Assembly (NCBI GenBank): GCA_029982205.1
Contig: JARRCM010000005.1
Location: 23,387-87,386, forward strand
Direction of reading: 5' to 3'
Length of the DNA: 64,000 nt
DNA from: Thermosediminibacterales bacterium
GTDB taxonomy: Bacteria > Bacillota > Thermosediminibacteria > Koleobacterales > JARRCM01
Part shown: positions 7,605 to 16,210 of the stretch, piece after piece
Position numbering within the stretch: the stretch's first letter is position 1
Layout: each line of letters opens with the position of its first letter
Notes under the pieces: model-generated
What the model saw: the letters and a program-made list of their open reading frames with translations, nothing else
The model's database searches: none
Told to the model about the DNA's origin: nothing
Translations under genes and position numbers: made by a program

Positions 7605-8792
7605 TTAACTTGGTTTACAATGCGTTTTCAGTCTGTCGGGGCTTAATTCATCCACCGGCAGTGATAGAGTTTCTCCACAAATCATTTGCGCCATTATCTT
7701 CCCGGTAATAGGAGCTAGAGCAATCCCATCTCCTTCATGGCCGGCGGCTATGAAAAAACCTTCTTTATCCTTTACTTCACCTAAAAAAGGTTTCCCATCA
7801 ATTGAAGCAGGCCGAAGACCAGCAAATGTGCGAATTATATGTACATTTCTTAAAACAGGGAAAAACTTTAATACCTGAGATAGTATATTACTAATCCCTT
7901 GATAGGTAGTCTTAGTATCAAAACCGACAAATTCTCGTGTCCCACCGATCAAATAATTCCCATCAAGCGTCTGAGTAAAAGAAAGGCCAATCCCCAACTC
8001 TGCAAGAATCCTGTCTCTTTTTTCAGCTAAAACAGGGTCAAGCTTTGTTACAATATAATCCGCATCCCAAATATTTGTTTCCCCAACACAGGGAATCTGT
8101 TCGGTGACGGCTATTTGGCCTTTTTTAGGTTTTATAGGGATTTCTACTCCCGCAAACTTTCCTACCTCAGCCGCCCATGCACCTGCAGCATTTATTACTA
8201 CCTCGGCATGGTAACATTTATTATTATCTGTTACAACTTCCCAATATCCATTAGAGAGTTTTTTTAATGCCGTTACAGAAGATGGTTTATCTATTTCCAT
8301 ACCTCTTTCTATGCTTTTCATGTAGAAACCCTTCATTACTCTAAGAGGATTTACTTGAGAATCAATAGGGCTATAGGTCGAAGCTATAACCCTGTCATTC
8401 ACCAAAGGCTGTTTCTTTTTTACATCCCGTTTATCAATCAACTCCACATCCAGCCCGTAAGACCTTTGTTTTCTAACAAAATCTTCCATTATTTTTAATT
8501 GTTCCTGATTCTCTATTAAAATCATCCCACCCCTAGTCTGAAACTCTAAATCCGTATTCAGTTCTTCAGATAGGCATTTATACATTTCAAAGCTTTCTAA
8601 CGCCATTTGGAGCAAAATGCCGGGCTTTTTCGATTGGAGAAGTATCATGTCATCACAGGCGCCTGAGGATCCCGAACCGATTTCTTTTTTTTCAAGCATC
8701 AAAACTTTTTTGCCCTTTTTAGTCAAATAATATGCGGTTGATAAACCTATGATTCCTGCGCCAATTATTATAACATCAAAAACTTTTTTCAT
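7605..8792 (-). CDS. FAD-dependent amine/amino-acid dehydrogenase, DadA-like catalytic subunit (copy 1)
   Basis: 395 residues, DAO superfamily. N-terminal FAD motif 'VIIIGAGIIGLSTAYYL', 'EKKEIGSGSSGACDD', central 'VINAAGAW', and C-terminal 'FAGLRPASIDGKPFLG' with 'GFFIAAGHEGDGIALAP'. This is the catalytic subunit type of D-amino acid, glycine/sarcosine, proline (PDH1 beta) or D-hydroxyproline dehydrogenases (HcnC, LhpB). It is the first gene of the operon, behind a sigma-A promoter at 8846-8874, with the accessory redox subunits downstream. The closest relative in the window is the product of 31026-32210. Substrate cannot be assigned from sequence. Confidence 0.85.
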   Translation of the reverse strand: MKKVFDVIIIGAGIIGLSTAYYLTKKGKKVLMLEKKEIGSGSSGACDDMILLQSKKPGILLQMALESFEMYKCLSEELNTDLEFQTRGGMILIENQEQLKIMEDFVRKQRSYGLDVELIDKRDVKKKQPLVNDRVIASTYSPIDSQVNPLRVMKGFYMKSIERGMEIDKPSSVTALKKLSNGYWEVVTDNNKCYHAEVVINAAGAWAAEVGKFAGVEIPIKPKKGQIAVTEQIPCVGETNIWDADYIVTKLDPVLAEKRDRILAELGIGLSFTQTLDGNYLIGGTREFVGFDTKTTYQGISNILSQVLKFFPVLRNVHIIRTFAGLRPASIDGKPFLGEVKDKEGFFIAAGHEGDGIALAPITGKIMAQMICGETLSLPVDELSPDRLKTHCKPS

Positions 8793-8845
8793 AATTATCT
8801 CCTCTCCAGCAGCTGCTAATCATTGTATGAGTAGCTTTTTCTTTT

Positions 8846-8874
8846 AATATACTATCTCATTCACATTTTGTCAA
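8846..8874 (-). promoter_or_regulatory. sigma-A promoter of the first redox operon
   Basis: On the minus strand TTGACA, exactly 17 bases, TATATT, located about 54 bases before the ATG of the DadA-like gene. It is back to back with the AOR promoter, about 95 bases away. Confidence 0.75.
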
Positions 8875-8969
8875 TACTAATTTTTTAATGTTCTGAATTA
8901 AATACATCAGTTAATAAATGCATAAGTTCAAAAATACTTAATATTGATTTAAATTCTAACATTTTTTTG

Positions 8970-8998
8970 TTGACCTCAAACTTTTTATAATTTATAAT
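8970..8998 (+). promoter_or_regulatory. sigma-A promoter of the aldehyde:ferredoxin oxidoreductase gene
   Basis: TTGACC, 17 bases, TATAAT. Transcription would begin near 9005, just before the hairpin at 9008-9039, leaving a leader of about 110 bases. Confidence 0.75.
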
Positions 8999-9007
8999 TA
9001 ATTTAAA

Positions 9008-9039
9008 CCAAGCTGCTCATCTTGTGATGAGCAGCTTGG
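9008..9039 (+). promoter_or_regulatory. perfect 14-bp stem-loop at the 5' end of the AOR leader
   Basis: CCAAGCTGCTCATC-TTGT-GATGAGCAGCTTGG has perfect 14-bp arms and a 4-base loop. It would sit within the first few bases of the transcript. No U-run follows, so it is not an ordinary terminator. A transcript-stabilising 5' stem, a protein-binding RNA element or a DNA operator are all possible. The ATG at 9024 used by the ORF track lies within it. Confidence 0.6.
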
Positions 9040-9113
9040 AAAATAAAATTAAATTAGCTGTATATCAGTTAATTAAAGTTTTTAAATTAATATTTAGAGA
9101 AGGAGGTCAAAAA

Positions 9114-10919
9114 ATGTTTGGAAAAATATTGAGCATAGATTTAACATCCGAACAAGTTACTGTCGAAAGAGTAGAACATTCAATAATAGAAAAATTCATT
9201 GGAGGAAAAGGTTTAGGAGCTTATTTATTATATAAATCTTTAAAAGGTGGCGAGAATCCTTTTTCTCCTCAAAACCCCTTAATTTTTTTAACCGGACCTT
9301 TAACAGCAACAACATTTCCTACATCAGGACGGTTTGTTGTTGTCAGCAAATCCCCTCTTACCGGCATTTATGCTGATTCTCATGCTGGAGGTGCTTTCGG
9401 TAATGAGTTGAGAAAAACAGGTTATGACGCCATCATTATAAGAGGAAAAAGCCCACAGCCCAAATTTATCTGGATAAATGACGGCAAAGTAGAGATTAAA
9501 GATGCAGAAAAAATTTGGGGGTTGTCTGTTGGCAAAACTATTGATGAACTAAGAAAAATAACAAATAGTAAAGCACACATTGCTTGTATTGGACCTGCTG
9601 GTGAAAGGCTGGTGAAGATTTCAAGTATAATGATGGACAAAGACAACGATACTCAAAGAGCAGGAATAGCCGGCAGGGCTGGTTTGGGAGCTGTTATGGG
9701 TTCCAAAAATCTTAAGGCTGTTGTAATTAAAGGCGCAAAAAAAATAGAATATTATGACAACAAAAAATTTAATGAGGTTAGCCTGGCTGCTTTTAAAAAA
9801 GTTAAAAACAACTCATTTATACCCAATAGGAGAAAGTATGGAACTTCATACTGGGTTGAACCTATGAATAAATACGGATATTTGCCTACGCGAAACTTTC
9901 AACAGGGATTTATCAAAGATGGCGAAAAATTATATTCTTCCTACATGAATAAACTTGTTAAAAGGCATGTCACATGTTCCAACTGCCCTATAAGATGCGG
10001 AAAGACATTACCATTAAATAACACAGAAGTAAAAGTGGAATATGAAAGTATTGCGTTACTAGGTAGTAACAACGGAATAAAAGACATCAAAGATGTTGCC
10101 AGAGCTGTTTGCTTGTGTAACGATCTGGGATTGGATACCATATCCACAGGAAATGTTATAGGGTTTGCCATGGAATGTGCAGAAAAAGGAATTTTAAAGG
10201 ATGCCCCCCGTTTTGGGGATTCAGAAAAACAGAGAGAATTAATTATAGATATTGCATATAAGAAAAACCTGGGCAAAATACTCTCTGAAGGCGTAAAAAA
10301 GGCTTCAGAAACGATAGGAGAAGCTACATATAAATTTGCTATACATGTTAAAGGATTAGAATTGCCCGGATATGAACCCAGAACCTCATGGGGAATGGCT
10401 TTGGCATATGCAACTTCAGATAGAGGTGGATGTCATCAAAGGGCATGGACTGTCAAATTAGAACTTGAAGGAATCCTTAAAAAGTTTTCTTTTGAAGACA
10501 AACCCCAATTTATAAAAAGCGTTCAGGACGAAAGGGCTGCTGCATATTCACTGCTTTTATGCGATTTTCTTCCTTTCAGCACGGAAGATGTATTAAGTGC
10601 AATCAAATATTCTACCGGATCAAACTTTAATGAGCGGGACTATTTAAAGGCAGGGGAAAGAATATGGAACCTGATAAGGCTCTTTAATCTGCGTGAAGGA
10701 TTATCCAGAAAAGACGATACCTTACCAGGCAGAATGTTTGAAGACAAATTGATATTACCAATGGAAACTAACGGGAAAAAGAACATTGTTTTATCCAAGG
10801 AAAAATTTGAAAAAGCACTGGATGATTACTATGAATACAGGGGATGGAACAAAAATGGAGTTCCATCAAAAGAAAAGTTAATTGAGCTGGGGTTAGACGA
10901 TATTAGCTGTTACATTTAA
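9114..10919 (+). CDS. aldehyde:ferredoxin oxidoreductase (tungsten/molybdopterin, AOR family)
   Basis: 601 residues from the ATG at 9114, which follows AGAAGGAGG; the track start at 9024 has no ribosome site. P. furiosus AOR is about the same length. Domain 1 begins 'MFGKILSIDLTSEQV', with 'GGKGLGAYLLYK' and 'SGRFVVVSKSPLTG' in the pterin-binding region. The [4Fe-4S] ligands are 'CSNCPIRCGK' (C-x2-C-x3-C) plus a distal Cys in 'LLLCDFLPF'. AORs oxidise aldehydes to carboxylates with ferredoxin, or run in reverse. This may serve amino-acid-derived aldehydes together with the Por enzyme and AdhE. No pterin-synthesis or ThiS-like genes are adjacent. Confidence 0.9.
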   Translation: MFGKILSIDLTSEQVTVERVEHSIIEKFIGGKGLGAYLLYKSLKGGENPFSPQNPLIFLTGPLTATTFPTSGRFVVVSKSPLTGIYADSHAGGAFGNELRKTGYDAIIIRGKSPQPKFIWINDGKVEIKDAEKIWGLSVGKTIDELRKITNSKAHIACIGPAGERLVKISSIMMDKDNDTQRAGIAGRAGLGAVMGSKNLKAVVIKGAKKIEYYDNKKFNEVSLAAFKKVKNNSFIPNRRKYGTSYWVEPMNKYGYLPTRNFQQGFIKDGEKLYSSYMNKLVKRHVTCSNCPIRCGKTLPLNNTEVKVEYESIALLGSNNGIKDIKDVARAVCLCNDLGLDTISTGNVIGFAMECAEKGILKDAPRFGDSEKQRELIIDIAYKKNLGKILSEGVKKASETIGEATYKFAIHVKGLELPGYEPRTSWGMALAYATSDRGGCHQRAWTVKLELEGILKKFSFEDKPQFIKSVQDERAAAYSLLLCDFLPFSTEDVLSAIKYSTGSNFNERDYLKAGERIWNLIRLFNLREGLSRKDDTLPGRMFEDKLILPMETNGKKNIVLSKEKFEKALDDYYEYRGWNKNGVPSKEKLIELGLDDISCYI

Positions 10920-10927
10920 TGTTTTTA

Positions 10928-11944
10928 TTAAAACTTGACTTTTAGCTGTTCCATTACTGAATCTATAGGGTTTACTATCGAAGCCTTTTCAGAACCGGCA
11001 AACAGAAGGCCCACAGCCATATTGTTTTCATCCAAGACAAGTGAACCGCTGTCTCCCCCCTGAGCTAACGGCTCGGTTACTAATTGGTTAGCAAACACTG
11101 CATATTCACTGCTTTCCGAATCACCCATCAAAACCCTTATAGTAGCATTTATAACTTTTATTTTGCCTGTTGTTACACCGCTGCTTCTGCCGCTTTTCCT
11201 AACAGCCAAACCTACTTCGGCAGAAGCAGTTCCTTTTACAGTTCCTAATTCTAAAATATCGGAACGAATTATGTCTTGAGATACAGGCTTAGCTAAAGCC
11301 GCGTCCACCAAATTTTCTTTTCCTGATAGCTTCATAAATTGAACCCTGTAATTCGGTTTCAGCATGCTCAACATAAAGTTTGAAAACTCCTGGACAAAAG
11401 ATGCCACAGAACATTGAGTTGCTTTTTCCTCTTTTATTACAGGCACAAACCTGTAAAGCCTTGCTATAACATCTTTGTTTGTGCCTCCGTCATATGGCCC
11501 GGGCTGTAAAATCGGGTCTCCTATAGCAGACCTTCCGTCACTTCCATCTGTTGCATTTGCAAGAACATGGTTGTTTGATAAAATCAATGGCTCTCCCGTT
11601 TCAGCATCTTTAACAACCGCTCCAAATGTCCCGGCAGTTATTTTATAGTGGCCTATGCTTATACCCGGCCTTGCCGGTCGCTGTTTAGCTGTTCTGTCCT
11701 GGATTAATAATTTGACATCCCCTACTTCAATCACATCTGTATTTGCTTCCGCAATAGTTTCCGGTATTATTTCATCTCTATGAAGTTTTTGTTTTGGCAG
11801 TTTTTTTCTTACCAAAACCATAAGCGCAGGTTTATAAGTAACCTTATTCCTTGAAATTTTATAACCTATGCCTACTCCCAAAACATTTTTCATAGACATT
11901 AATCTATATTTATATCGGCGCAGCGCTTTCTGTGCCCTCTCCAC
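10928..11944 (-). CDS. trypsin-like serine protease fold protein (Nal1-like), no signal peptide
   Basis: 338 residues from a GTG start behind AAAGGAGG. N-terminal ~75 residues ('NVLGVGIGYKISRNK', 'PALMVLVRKKLPK') resemble the leader of Nal1/S1-like bacterial proteins. The protease core shows 'LILSNNHVLAN' (catalytic His), 'VDAALAKP' (likely catalytic Asp) and 'AQGGDSGSLVLDE' (catalytic Ser), so the triad appears intact. No signal peptide or membrane segment is seen, so it is probably cytoplasmic or in the spore. It converges on the AOR gene with only 8 bases between stops. Target unknown. Confidence 0.75.
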   Translation of the reverse strand: MERAQKALRRYKYRLMSMKNVLGVGIGYKISRNKVTYKPALMVLVRKKLPKQKLHRDEIIPETIAEANTDVIEVGDVKLLIQDRTAKQRPARPGISIGHYKITAGTFGAVVKDAETGEPLILSNNHVLANATDGSDGRSAIGDPILQPGPYDGGTNKDVIARLYRFVPVIKEEKATQCSVASFVQEFSNFMLSMLKPNYRVQFMKLSGKENLVDAALAKPVSQDIIRSDILELGTVKGTASAEVGLAVRKSGRSSGVTTGKIKVINATIRVLMGDSESSEYAVFANQLVTEPLAQGGDSGSLVLDENNMAVGLLFAGSEKASIVNPIDSVMEQLKVKF

Positions 11945-12004
11945 ATCAAATCCTCCTTTACGATATCGTTTAATTTATAATATTTATAAAGAAGGATTTT
12001 TGTG

Positions 12005-12034
12005 AAAAAAAAATAACCCCAGAAACTCCAGGGT
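12005..12034 (-). terminator. terminator after veg
   Basis: On the minus strand ACCCTGG and CTGGGGT pair around AGTTT (two wobble pairs) and are followed by TATTTTTTTTT. It immediately follows the veg stop. Confidence 0.75.
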
Positions 12035-12036
12035 CC

Positions 12037-12306
12037 TTAAACAACATTTTTTATTTTTCGCTGTCCTTCTTTCACTGTTATCTCAACTGTTTCAGTCAGA
12101 ATATCGGTATAGCTATAAGAAACTCTTCTGGAAGAATTGTTTTTGTCGTCTATCTTTACTACAAAAATATTAGGATATGTCTTTTCTATTATTCCTTCTT
12201 TTTCAAAGGTTTTTCTTCTTCCTCTGTTTGCTTTTAATTTAATCTTTTTTCCAACTACAGATTCAATGTTTTTGCGGATTTCTGCCAATGTGTTCTTCGC
12301 CGCCAT
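12037..12306 (-). CDS. veg: Veg protein (DUF1021), biofilm/sporulation-linked small protein
   Basis: 89 residues, the normal length. 'LAEIRKNIESVVGKKIKLKANRGRRKT' and 'GIIEKTYPNIFVVKI' are the conserved Veg/DUF1021 features, including the GRRK loop. In B. subtilis, Veg promotes biofilm gene expression and affects spore outgrowth. Its place downstream of yabG is the canonical Firmicute order. A strong sigma-A promoter lies 84 bases upstream, in line with the well-known strength of the veg promoter in Bacillus. Confidence 0.9.
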   Translation of the reverse strand: MAAKNTLAEIRKNIESVVGKKIKLKANRGRRKTFEKEGIIEKTYPNIFVVKIDDKNNSSRRVSYSYTDILTETVEITVKEGQRKIKNVV

Positions 12307-12389
12307 TTAACCACCTTCTTTTAATTGATACATGTATCTGTTTTAACATTGCGCAAAAAGGATAATAACAAATGCGCAAAACTATATAT

Positions 12390-12418
12390 AGTTTAACATA
12401 TTTTGTTGGCATTGTCAA
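12390..12418 (-). promoter_or_regulatory. sigma-A promoter of veg
   Basis: On the minus strand TTGACA, 17 bases, TAAACT, ending 84 bases before the veg ATG. Confidence 0.75.
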
Positions 12419-12516
12419 TTAAAATAAAATTATACCAAAAGGTGTATTTGATTGTCAAATGAGTTTCAACCTTAAAATCCAAATCTCAAAAACAAAAAAC
12501 GTGTTTTTGTAATCTT

Positions 12517-14286
12517 TCATCCCGTATAATACCTTTTTATCCCTTTTAAAATCCCTTCCGCTGCGCGGTTTAAAAATTCCTCATCTTTTAACTTCTCTTC
12601 CTCTTCTGGATTCGTTATAAACACAACTTCAACAAGCACAGAAGGCATATTAGTCTCACGCAGCACAAAGAAATTTGCTTCTTTAACACCCCGGTCTTTT
12701 GTATTCAGTTCTCTTACAACTTCTTGCTGTATCGATGTAGCCAGTTTTCTGCCCTCTCTGTCACCGGGATAGTAAAACGTCTCAGTCCCGGAGGCTGCGG
12801 GATTTTCATGACCGTTTTGGTGAATGCTTATAAACAAATCGGCTGCTGCATCATTTGCTATCCTGGTTCTTTCTGCAAGAGACACATAAACATCTTTAGA
12901 ACGGGTTTTTATCACATTACAATCTTCATTTTTCAATTTTTCCTCTAGAAATGCTGCAATTTTTAGATTTACGCTGTCTTCTGATAGACCCGTAGGCCCT
13001 TGGGCAGACCCTTTGCCTCCATGCCCGGGATCTATTACTATTTTTTTGCCTTTTAAAGGTTTTTGGGGGGTAGGTTTTAACATTTCTTTTATTTCTATGC
13101 CTGTATAGTAAAAACTTAATATCTCATTAAATTTTTTCCCTTCCCTTGCCATGCCATCAGCTCCGTACTGACACATACCGACACCATGGCCATAACCCAT
13201 TATATTCAGACTTAATTCGTTTATCCTCCATCCAAACCTTGTTGATGGAAGGTTTAAAAGCTTTCTTAACTCTTTGCCTTCAAAAACTTTTCCTTTTATT
13301 ACTGCTCTTTGGAGTCTTCCGCTGTTGGTACGCTGGATTTCTTCAATCAAACCCGGAACATCCAACCCTTCAACAAAATTTGTATTTTGATCTTGTAGAT
13401 TCAATTTTCTTAATAATTCATCGACAGTAATCTTCTTTTGAGTTTTCCAAAACGGAGAATGATTGCAGTAATTACATTCAACTTTTCTTAAATAAGAAAC
13501 TTTGTTGCCCCAAACATTTTCTGAGTCTTCGGTAAATCCTCCACATGTCGAATGATATACAGCTTCAATGGGAATATCGTTATATGTTATTATTAATCCT
13601 TTTGTCGCATCAACAGCAAGGGATATTTTATGCCAGTTTTTACTGAAATCATATCCCCAAGCTTGTTGTAACATGCTTTCAGATTTCCATCCCTGGCAGT
13701 GTTTGCTGTCGTCACATATATCAGCCTCGGGATTCAGCCTGCATCCTTTTCCCCCGAAAAGTTTCATCCTTTTCACAGCAAAGGTTCGAGCGGCCATGGC
13801 CTGGGCTTTTAAGGCTTCTATATGAAAACCAGACGGCATTTCAGCAGCCACAACGCCTTTCACATAATCTTCTAGTTTCATAATTTTTACCTGGTTTTTC
13901 CTTGTTAAAAAAACTTTTATAAAAACTTCACCGTTTTTTTTTGAATAAATAAACACAGTTTGTTTATCACTATCCCATTCTACATATGCTTCAAGATTTT
14001 CAGCAAGAAACCTTAGTGGCACCACGGTAATACCGTGTTCTATCTTAGGCGCGATCGGAAAAACTTTACGTTCTCCGTTCACAGTTGCAATTTTTTGGCC
14101 TACCTTAAACTGTATCTTAATACCATTTTTTATAACCTTAACCTCTTGATTCGCCGCAAGCCAAATTACCGATGCTCCTAAAGATTCAGCTATATCCCTA
14201 ACACCAATCATTATATGATTTTGTTCTATTATTGGGGGAATCTTCAAGTTTAATTTTTTCCCATCTACGAAAATATCAACTGCCAT
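12517..14286 (-). CDS. fusion: copper-amine-oxidase-like stalk + SpoIID/LytB transglycosylase + amidase_3
   Basis: About 589 residues from the ATG at 14286, eight bases after GGAGG; earlier in-frame ATGs lie on or too near that site. Residues ~1-115 are a CuAO N-terminal 'stalk' domain ('VPLRFLAENLEAYVEWD'). Residues ~125-370 are SpoIID/LytB: 'VAAEMPSGFHIEALKAQAMAARTF' carries the catalytic Glu, and 'HSTCGGFTEDSENVWG' and 'GYGHGVGMCQYGA' follow. Residues ~405-589 are a zinc N-acetylmuramoyl-L-alanine amidase: 'VIDPGHGG', 'SIHQNG', 'VLVEVVFITN'. In Bacillus engulfment SpoIID and the SpoIIP amidase are separate partners; here the two activities share one chain. No signal peptide is visible. Confidence 0.85.
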   Translation of the reverse strand: MAVDIFVDGKKLNLKIPPIIEQNHIMIGVRDIAESLGASVIWLAANQEVKVIKNGIKIQFKVGQKIATVNGERKVFPIAPKIEHGITVVPLRFLAENLEAYVEWDSDKQTVFIYSKKNGEVFIKVFLTRKNQVKIMKLEDYVKGVVAAEMPSGFHIEALKAQAMAARTFAVKRMKLFGGKGCRLNPEADICDDSKHCQGWKSESMLQQAWGYDFSKNWHKISLAVDATKGLIITYNDIPIEAVYHSTCGGFTEDSENVWGNKVSYLRKVECNYCNHSPFWKTQKKITVDELLRKLNLQDQNTNFVEGLDVPGLIEEIQRTNSGRLQRAVIKGKVFEGKELRKLLNLPSTRFGWRINELSLNIMGYGHGVGMCQYGADGMAREGKKFNEILSFYYTGIEIKEMLKPTPQKPLKGKKIVIDPGHGGKGSAQGPTGLSEDSVNLKIAAFLEEKLKNEDCNVIKTRSKDVYVSLAERTRIANDAAADLFISIHQNGHENPAASGTETFYYPGDREGRKLATSIQQEVVRELNTKDRGVKEANFFVLRETNMPSVLVEVVFITNPEEEEKLKDEEFLNRAAEGILKGIKRYYTG

Positions 14287-14304
14287 TGCCATGACCTCCA
14301 ATTT

Positions 14305-15183
14305 TTATTCATAAGGCGAGCGTGGAAGCCCTTCTCTTAATTTCCCTCTAGTTTGAAGCCCTCCTATGCCTTTTATTCCTGTTATGCTGCTGCTAATCAC
14401 ATCTTTTATGCTGATTGTTTCATTGATTGGTGAGTACGCAATCTTTTCGATTACAAAAACCGGATCAAGCGCATGAATAAATACTCTATGAGGTGAACTG
14501 GCGAAATTTGCACCTGCCGCCAATAATCCCTCATAAAACGACTGGCACGCCCCGGCAAAAATCACAAGGTCATCTAAAGCCGGTTCAAACTGCCGGGCTT
14601 TTTTTACACTTTCAATAAAATACTTAGAATTCCTATAACTATTTATATCGGTAAAACTTGATTTGTTTTTGTTTATTAATCCATCATGACCCGTAATCAC
14701 GAGTATATCAGGAGAATGTTGTTTTAATAACCGTGTTATCCTCTGTGGTTGTTCCCATTCAGGAATGTTTTCACCTACCGCTTCAATAAAAAGTTGTTTA
14801 TATGTGTTCATACAAATTTGTAGATATTCACCGTCTCCATCGATGTGCAATACTCGGCCCGGTCTATCAAAAAAATCTCTTTCATCCAATTTTATATTAC
14901 TTTTAGCAGTTCTCATTTGCCTGTAAATTTTTCTTCTAGAAAATATTTTCTCAAGACATTCATTACTGGCTCTTATATAATTTTTCTTGTATTCTCTTAT
15001 ATCCTGTGTAGTAACTTTTTCAAGGTCATCCAAGGGTGCATCTGCTAAGATTCTAAGTTCTAACCCCTTTAAAATCGCTTTTGCGTTGCCCTCCGACCCT
15101 ACTATATCGATGATTTTAAAATACACATCCCGGTTATAAGACTTACGGCTTACAACATCACCCACTTTTATTATCTCAGACAT
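14305..15183 (-). CDS. yabG: sporulation-specific protease YabG
   Basis: 292 residues. Starts 'KVGDVVSRKSYNRDVYFKI', with 'HIDGDGEYLQICMNTYKQL', 'DILVITGHDGLI' and 'FAGACQSFYEGLLAAGANFASSP' as family-conserved stretches. YabG is a cysteine-type protease made late in sporulation that trims coat and cortex proteins such as SipL, SpoIVA and preproSleC; the GACQSF Cys and GHDG His are plausible catalytic residues. It sits upstream of the SpoIID-amidase gene with an 18-base gap, so the two are probably co-expressed in sporulation. Confidence 0.9.
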   Translation of the reverse strand: MSEIIKVGDVVSRKSYNRDVYFKIIDIVGSEGNAKAILKGLELRILADAPLDDLEKVTTQDIREYKKNYIRASNECLEKIFSRRKIYRQMRTAKSNIKLDERDFFDRPGRVLHIDGDGEYLQICMNTYKQLFIEAVGENIPEWEQPQRITRLLKQHSPDILVITGHDGLINKNKSSFTDINSYRNSKYFIESVKKARQFEPALDDLVIFAGACQSFYEGLLAAGANFASSPHRVFIHALDPVFVIEKIAYSPINETISIKDVISSSITGIKGIGGLQTRGKLREGLPRSPYE

Positions 15184-15387
15184 TCCTGCCCCTCCCTTTT
15201 TTCTTCAATATCCCATACTTTTTAAATCAAAAAAGATCAAACATAAACCTTAATACAGAATATGTTCGTGGAATCCAGAACGTTACAGGGTGTAACAAGT
15301 TTGAATTCCATCAAATATAATAAATCAAAAAAATGTAACTCTAGAACAGTTTTTTGCTTAATGCTTCTAGGGAGGTTGGTTCTATAT

Positions 15388-16194
15388 ATGATAGCCGCTG
15401 TTGTGCCTGCTCAAAATGAAGAAGGCAGAATTACAAAAGTTCTGGATAGCCTATCAATCACTGGAGTAAACAAAACTTATGTTGTAATAAACGGTTCAAA
15501 TGATAATACTCTTCAGGAAGTTTTATCTTATAAAGGCTTAAAAACAGAAGTGATATATTTTCGCGAGAGTTTGGGTATTGATGTGCCAAGGGCCGTCGGC
15601 GCTTGGGCCGCTTATGATGAAAATGCGGAAATAATATTGTTTGTAGATGGAGATATGGTGGGTAATATTTCTAACAATTTAATAGAACTCATAAATTGTA
15701 TTAAAGAACATTCAGATATGGCGTTAACAAACTGCTATCCTAGCATACCTAAAGAAAGTGTTTTGACTTCAAAAATAATCTTTTTCCGGAAAATGTTAAA
15801 CCAAACCCTCGGTATTTTTGAAGAGATGGGAATAAGTATTCCATCACATGGTCCCCATGCGGTTTCACGCAAGTTTTTAAAAACCATACCTTTTAGGGAA
15901 CTGGCGGTACCCCCTGTAAGCCTTGCTATAGCAGTAAAAGAGAAATTAAAAATCACAGTTCCATTCACCATACCTCATTTTAAGCTTGGTTCAAAACTCA
16001 AAGATAAAAAGCACGCTTATTTAATCGCTGAAACCATAATAGGGGACTGTATAGAAGCAATGAATTTTTATAAAGGCAATCCCCGTGAAAGGATTTTCAA
16101 CGGTATAGTCTATAACGGTTATAACAGCTTTCGGAGGTGGGATATTTTAAATAAATTTCTAAAGAATAAATATAAGCCCTTATTTTTTCACTGA
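15388..16194 (+). CDS. GT2-family glycosyltransferase
   Basis: 268 residues from the ATG at 15388, preceded by AGGGAGG; the extra 42 codons of the ORF track are low-quality. The GT-A nucleotide-binding start is 'AAVVPAQNEEGRITKVL', followed by 'VINGSNDNT' and the metal-binding 'ILFVDGDMVG' (DXD-like). No membrane segment is evident, so it is probably a cytoplasmic or peripheral transferase. It is the only plus-strand gene among minus-strand genes here and shares a bidirectional terminator with the convergent ykuK-like gene. Acceptor unknown. Confidence 0.8.
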   Translation: MIAAVVPAQNEEGRITKVLDSLSITGVNKTYVVINGSNDNTLQEVLSYKGLKTEVIYFRESLGIDVPRAVGAWAAYDENAEIILFVDGDMVGNISNNLIELINCIKEHSDMALTNCYPSIPKESVLTSKIIFFRKMLNQTLGIFEEMGISIPSHGPHAVSRKFLKTIPFRELAVPPVSLAIAVKEKLKITVPFTIPHFKLGSKLKDKKHAYLIAETIIGDCIEAMNFYKGNPRERIFNGIVYNGYNSFRRWDILNKFLKNKYKPLFFH

Positions 16195-16210
16195 AAAAAT
16201 AAGGGCTTAT
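16172..16210. terminator. bidirectional terminator between glycosyltransferase and YkuK-like gene
   Basis: ATAAGCCCTTATTTTTTCA and its mirror form an inverted repeat of about 19-bp arms. It runs through the 3' end of the glycosyltransferase and reaches the stop of the convergent gene, with A/U-rich flanks on both strands. Confidence 0.85.
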
